From contig CM035171.1 of assembly GCA_020205615.1 (NCBI GenBank), forward strand, positions 10,476,160 through 10,540,159: a DNA stretch of 64,000 nt. Direction: 5' to 3'. The notes beneath the pieces are model-generated. The model was not told where the DNA came from and did not search any database. It was given only the letters and a program-made list of their open reading frames with translations. Shown piece after piece: positions 61,379 through 64,000 of this stretch (position 1 is the stretch's first letter; each line of letters begins with the position of its first letter). The position numbers and the translations under genes were made by a program. This DNA comes from Panax quinquefolius (lineage: Eukaryota > Streptophyta > Magnoliopsida > Apiales > Araliaceae).

Positions 61379-62283
61379 AAAATGATTCATAGCTAGTACT
61401 TGCTAGGGATTAAAATTGGACAAATAGCATCATAGCCGTCCATTATATGAAACAAGGGCGTAGATTAAAACATTTGAATGGACTTACGCTAAACCGTCTA
61501 GCGTACAGTAAATTTATTAAAGGCACTTACGCTACTTGGTGTAGCGTACACTGAAAATAAAATCGTTGGACCAATTTGCCCTGATTTAAAATTACTGGAA
61601 ACAAAAAAGTAATTACCCAAACCCTCCTCCCTATCTCCCTCCGACTGTCCCTCTCTCCCTCCGACTGCTGCCGACTGTTGAAGAGCCTAAACCCTCCCTA
61701 CGACTGCTGCGAACACCTGCGTAAGCTAGACGGTTAATGCAATTTCAGTTCCTAAATCGATTTCGAACGAATCCTCGAAACCAAACCGGCAAACCCTATT
61801 GCGATCACCTGTAGCTGCGATTTCGAGCGAGTCCTACTGCGATTTCTGACCGATTGCGAGCCTATATCCTTTTTCGTGTGATTCATCTGTCAAATTTTCC
61901 AAACCCTAAAGCAATTGACCAGGTATTTTTGACTTTAATTTTCTACATTCTTGCATATAACCTCCAAATCTGACCCTCCTTTTTAGTGCGATTCATCTAT
62001 TGTTCTGTTATGTAGAACTGATGATGGACCTCCAAAAATCAGGATTTAATTAACATGTAGTTAACTATTGTAGCTTTTTAGGGTTTCCAATGATAAAAGA
62101 TTTTAAGTTAAGGTTCTAGTTTTAGGAAGAAGGTTGGTGAGTAATTGAATGCAAATGGTTATACTGTCGTATTACACTATTTACTTATCTAGTTCAATTA
62201 TGTCATGAAGACCTAGATTGTTTTGAAGGGAATTTTTATATATTATTTAATACTCGACATTTTGATGAATTTGTAGGAAACAT
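61377..62283 (+). mobile_element. Probable left end of a PMD-carrying element (MULE-type)
   Basis: Starts directly at the end of a (TA)n with GGAAAATGATTCATAG, the same kind of end as at 60523 and at 15783 (minus strand). Two identical stem-loops lie at 61485-61505 and 61528-61548. Then follows a pyrimidine-rich, CTCCGACTG-repeating leader-like stretch (61621-61700) before the PMD gene. The association of PMD genes with Mutator-like elements is known in plants. The other end would lie beyond the window. Confidence 0.5.
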
Positions 62284-64000
62284 ATGGATATTAATCCTGG
62301 ACCTGCTAATCCTATTGTGTTATGGGACCAAGAAAATCACGTATCGTCAGACTTATGGCAAAATATTGTAAGTTTATTTATTTATAACAACTTTCATTTT
62401 GTTAAACATTTGTTAGAAACATTCATGTTGTGACGATTTATGTTTATATGTTTTTGGACGTGTAGGATAGGGGTGTGTTAGAAATTTGTCAAATGTCTGC
62501 AAAATTAACTGAATGGAACTTGACTGAACAACAAGAATATTTGCTGGAACAAGTAGGTTTTGGTATATTTTGTCATCAAGCTATAGTGTCAAAGATTGAT
62601 CATCTCTTCAGATCCGCTTCTAGTTGAGCGTTGGAGAAGTGAAACAAATACGTTTCACTTAAATTGTGGAGAGATTAGCATTTCTTTAGAGGACGTGGGA
62701 TTTTTATTTGGGTTGCCCGTATTAGGAAAAGCTTTGACTTGCGGAGAATTAGAAAGTCCCAAAAACTATGTTATAAGGGTTTTTGGGCAACAAGTTGTAG
62801 TAGATGAGTGGGAACAATGCAATAAAAGGGGCATAAGTTTGCCCTGGTTAAGACAGAGATATGGTCGATTACACGGTGATCTTTACTCGGATGATGTCGT
62901 AAAACACACTAAGGCATATCTATTGTACTTGTGTGGCGCTATTTTGTTTCAACCAAGCTAAAAAAATGTTGTGCATCTTAGATATTTGTTCTTTATTGGA
63001 AAGATTGGAAGGCGTAATTACATATGCTTGGGGCGGTACTGTTTTAGGGCATTTGTATAGGGGGTTTGCATGAGGCTACTCATAAAACAACGAAAAAATT
63101 CATGAGTTGTGCAACCTTCTTACTACGATGTGGGCTCGTGAGCGGTTCAACATTGGTCGTCCAACCCCTAAGCTATGTCCCGGAAGTTGATACCTAGGGC
63201 ATTATCCAGGCATACTCCTCTTTTAATCCTAATTCAAAACAATATCGGCGCTTTTAAAATCCACATCACCATCTTACATTTCTGAGGAGAGTTTGATAAT
63301 ATGTTGAAAGCAGGATGGGGTGTGGCGTCCATATCGATTATTTGATAGGCGTTTGTCTTAGGATTTTTTGAGGCAAGGTTAGGTGGAGCCACTCAGATAC
63401 CATTGATACATTACGACATAGTTGAGTTCCAAATGCAGCGAGATATATGAGGCAATTTGGATATTGCGATCGTAACCATCTAATCTTTGAAAATATGGTG
63501 GAATTGCGGAAGGAACATAAATTATTTGAGAGAATAAATTTTGAAAATCATAGGGCCAACTATATTAGATTGTGGGATGCATACATGGAGAGTTTAGAAG
63601 GACAAGTGTTGGAGGCTCTGCAGCATATATCTACCGAGGATTATATGACGTGGTATAGAGAAATTACTCGACGACGGATACACCATACTCAACCCTACAG
63701 GCGTCAAGGGGAAGATTATGAGCCACGGGTATTCATTGACCAATATGTGGCTGTAAACACGATAAGTAAATCAATTTATAATAGTTATTAATGTTTTTGT
63801 TTTTTTAACTGATTATCTTGTTTTATTAATATAATTTCTTAATTTCATTGTAGATTGAGAGTGCAAAAGCTATATTTGAAAAGTTGTTGTCAATTGGACA
63901 TCCACCTGAGTTGAGAACCATGTATGACACATGGTTCAATACATTATACCAGCCGTTTATGAATGACTATAGAGGTGTTCCAATCAATCCAAATCCAACG
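62284..64000 (+). pseudogene. Plant mobile domain (PMD, MAIL-like) gene, frame-broken, partial
   Basis: PMD (aminotransferase-like, plant mobile) proteins include the nuclear MAIN/MAIL family; many copies ride in transposons. The ATG is at 62284 after an acceptor (TTTGTAG). Exon 1 is 62284-62367, followed by GTAAG; exon 2 starts at 62466. Family signature: LVERWRSETNTFHL…GEISISLEDVGFLFGLPV…, WLRQRYG, YLLYLCGAILF, then in other frames VHLRYL, SLLERLEGVITYAWGG, ERFNIGRP, and a C-terminal part (63447-63765, MRQFGYCDRN … YIRLWDAY … MTWYREITRR). A further exon from about 63854 runs to the window end. Frameshifts are needed near 62605, 62955, 62985, 63070 and 63130. It is either decayed or affected by sequence errors. 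Family call firm, function unknown. Confidence 0.8.

Overview
This is AT-rich plant nuclear DNA, very probably from a eudicot. It holds GT-AG introns, long (TA)n microsatellites, Stowaway/CACTA/hAT DNA transposons and copia and gypsy LTR retrotransposons. One conserved host gene is recognisable: the 3' two thirds of a plant DNA ligase IV (LIG4) on the + strand, 20 exons from 791 to 9456, including an inferred 7-nt microexon. The exon carrying ligase motif IV has two apparent one-base deletions and an in-frame TAA. The 5' exons lie upstream of the window.

From 9.5 to 21.6 kb I see no host gene. This stretch holds a short CACTA derivative, a tRNA-type SINE with a 13-bp target duplication, a cluster of Stowaway MITEs, and several foldback elements lying inside or against (TA)n tracts.

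From 21,646 to 38,401 lies a hAT transposon (matching ends, 8-bp target duplication with one mismatch). Its BED-finger/hATC transposase is split by two retrotransposon insertions: a 647-bp solo LTR (TSD AAAGG) and an 11.4-kb Ty1/copia element on the minus strand (TSD CTTTC), which itself contains a 2.3-kb gypsy-type solo LTR. Subtracting each insertion rejoins the transposase reading frame, so the order of events can be read.

From 38,687 to 60,111 two near-identical inverted ends bordered by (TA)n delimit a 21.4-kb segment. It contains short non-retroviral flanks and a three-level gypsy nest. The outer element (39,823-59,519, TSD TTTGC) is LARD-like, with 3.9-kb LTRs and a 0.5-kb interior. 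Its second LTR contains a 2.9-kb solo LTR (TSD CAAAA) and an 8.5-kb gypsy element with decayed gag-pol (TSD ATAGT). All these LTRs carry two kinds of internal minisatellite, one of them a tandem array of small hairpins.

From 60.1 kb on there are more (TA)n-bounded modules. Then comes an element end followed by a plant mobile domain (PMD) gene, frame-broken and cut by the window edge, which fits a MULE that carries a PMD gene. The recurrent theme is repeated insertion of unrelated foldback/TIR elements into (TA)n tracts, plus an unusually legible insertion history. Frequent 1-3 base differences between related copies and in conserved exons leave open consensus errors in the assembly.
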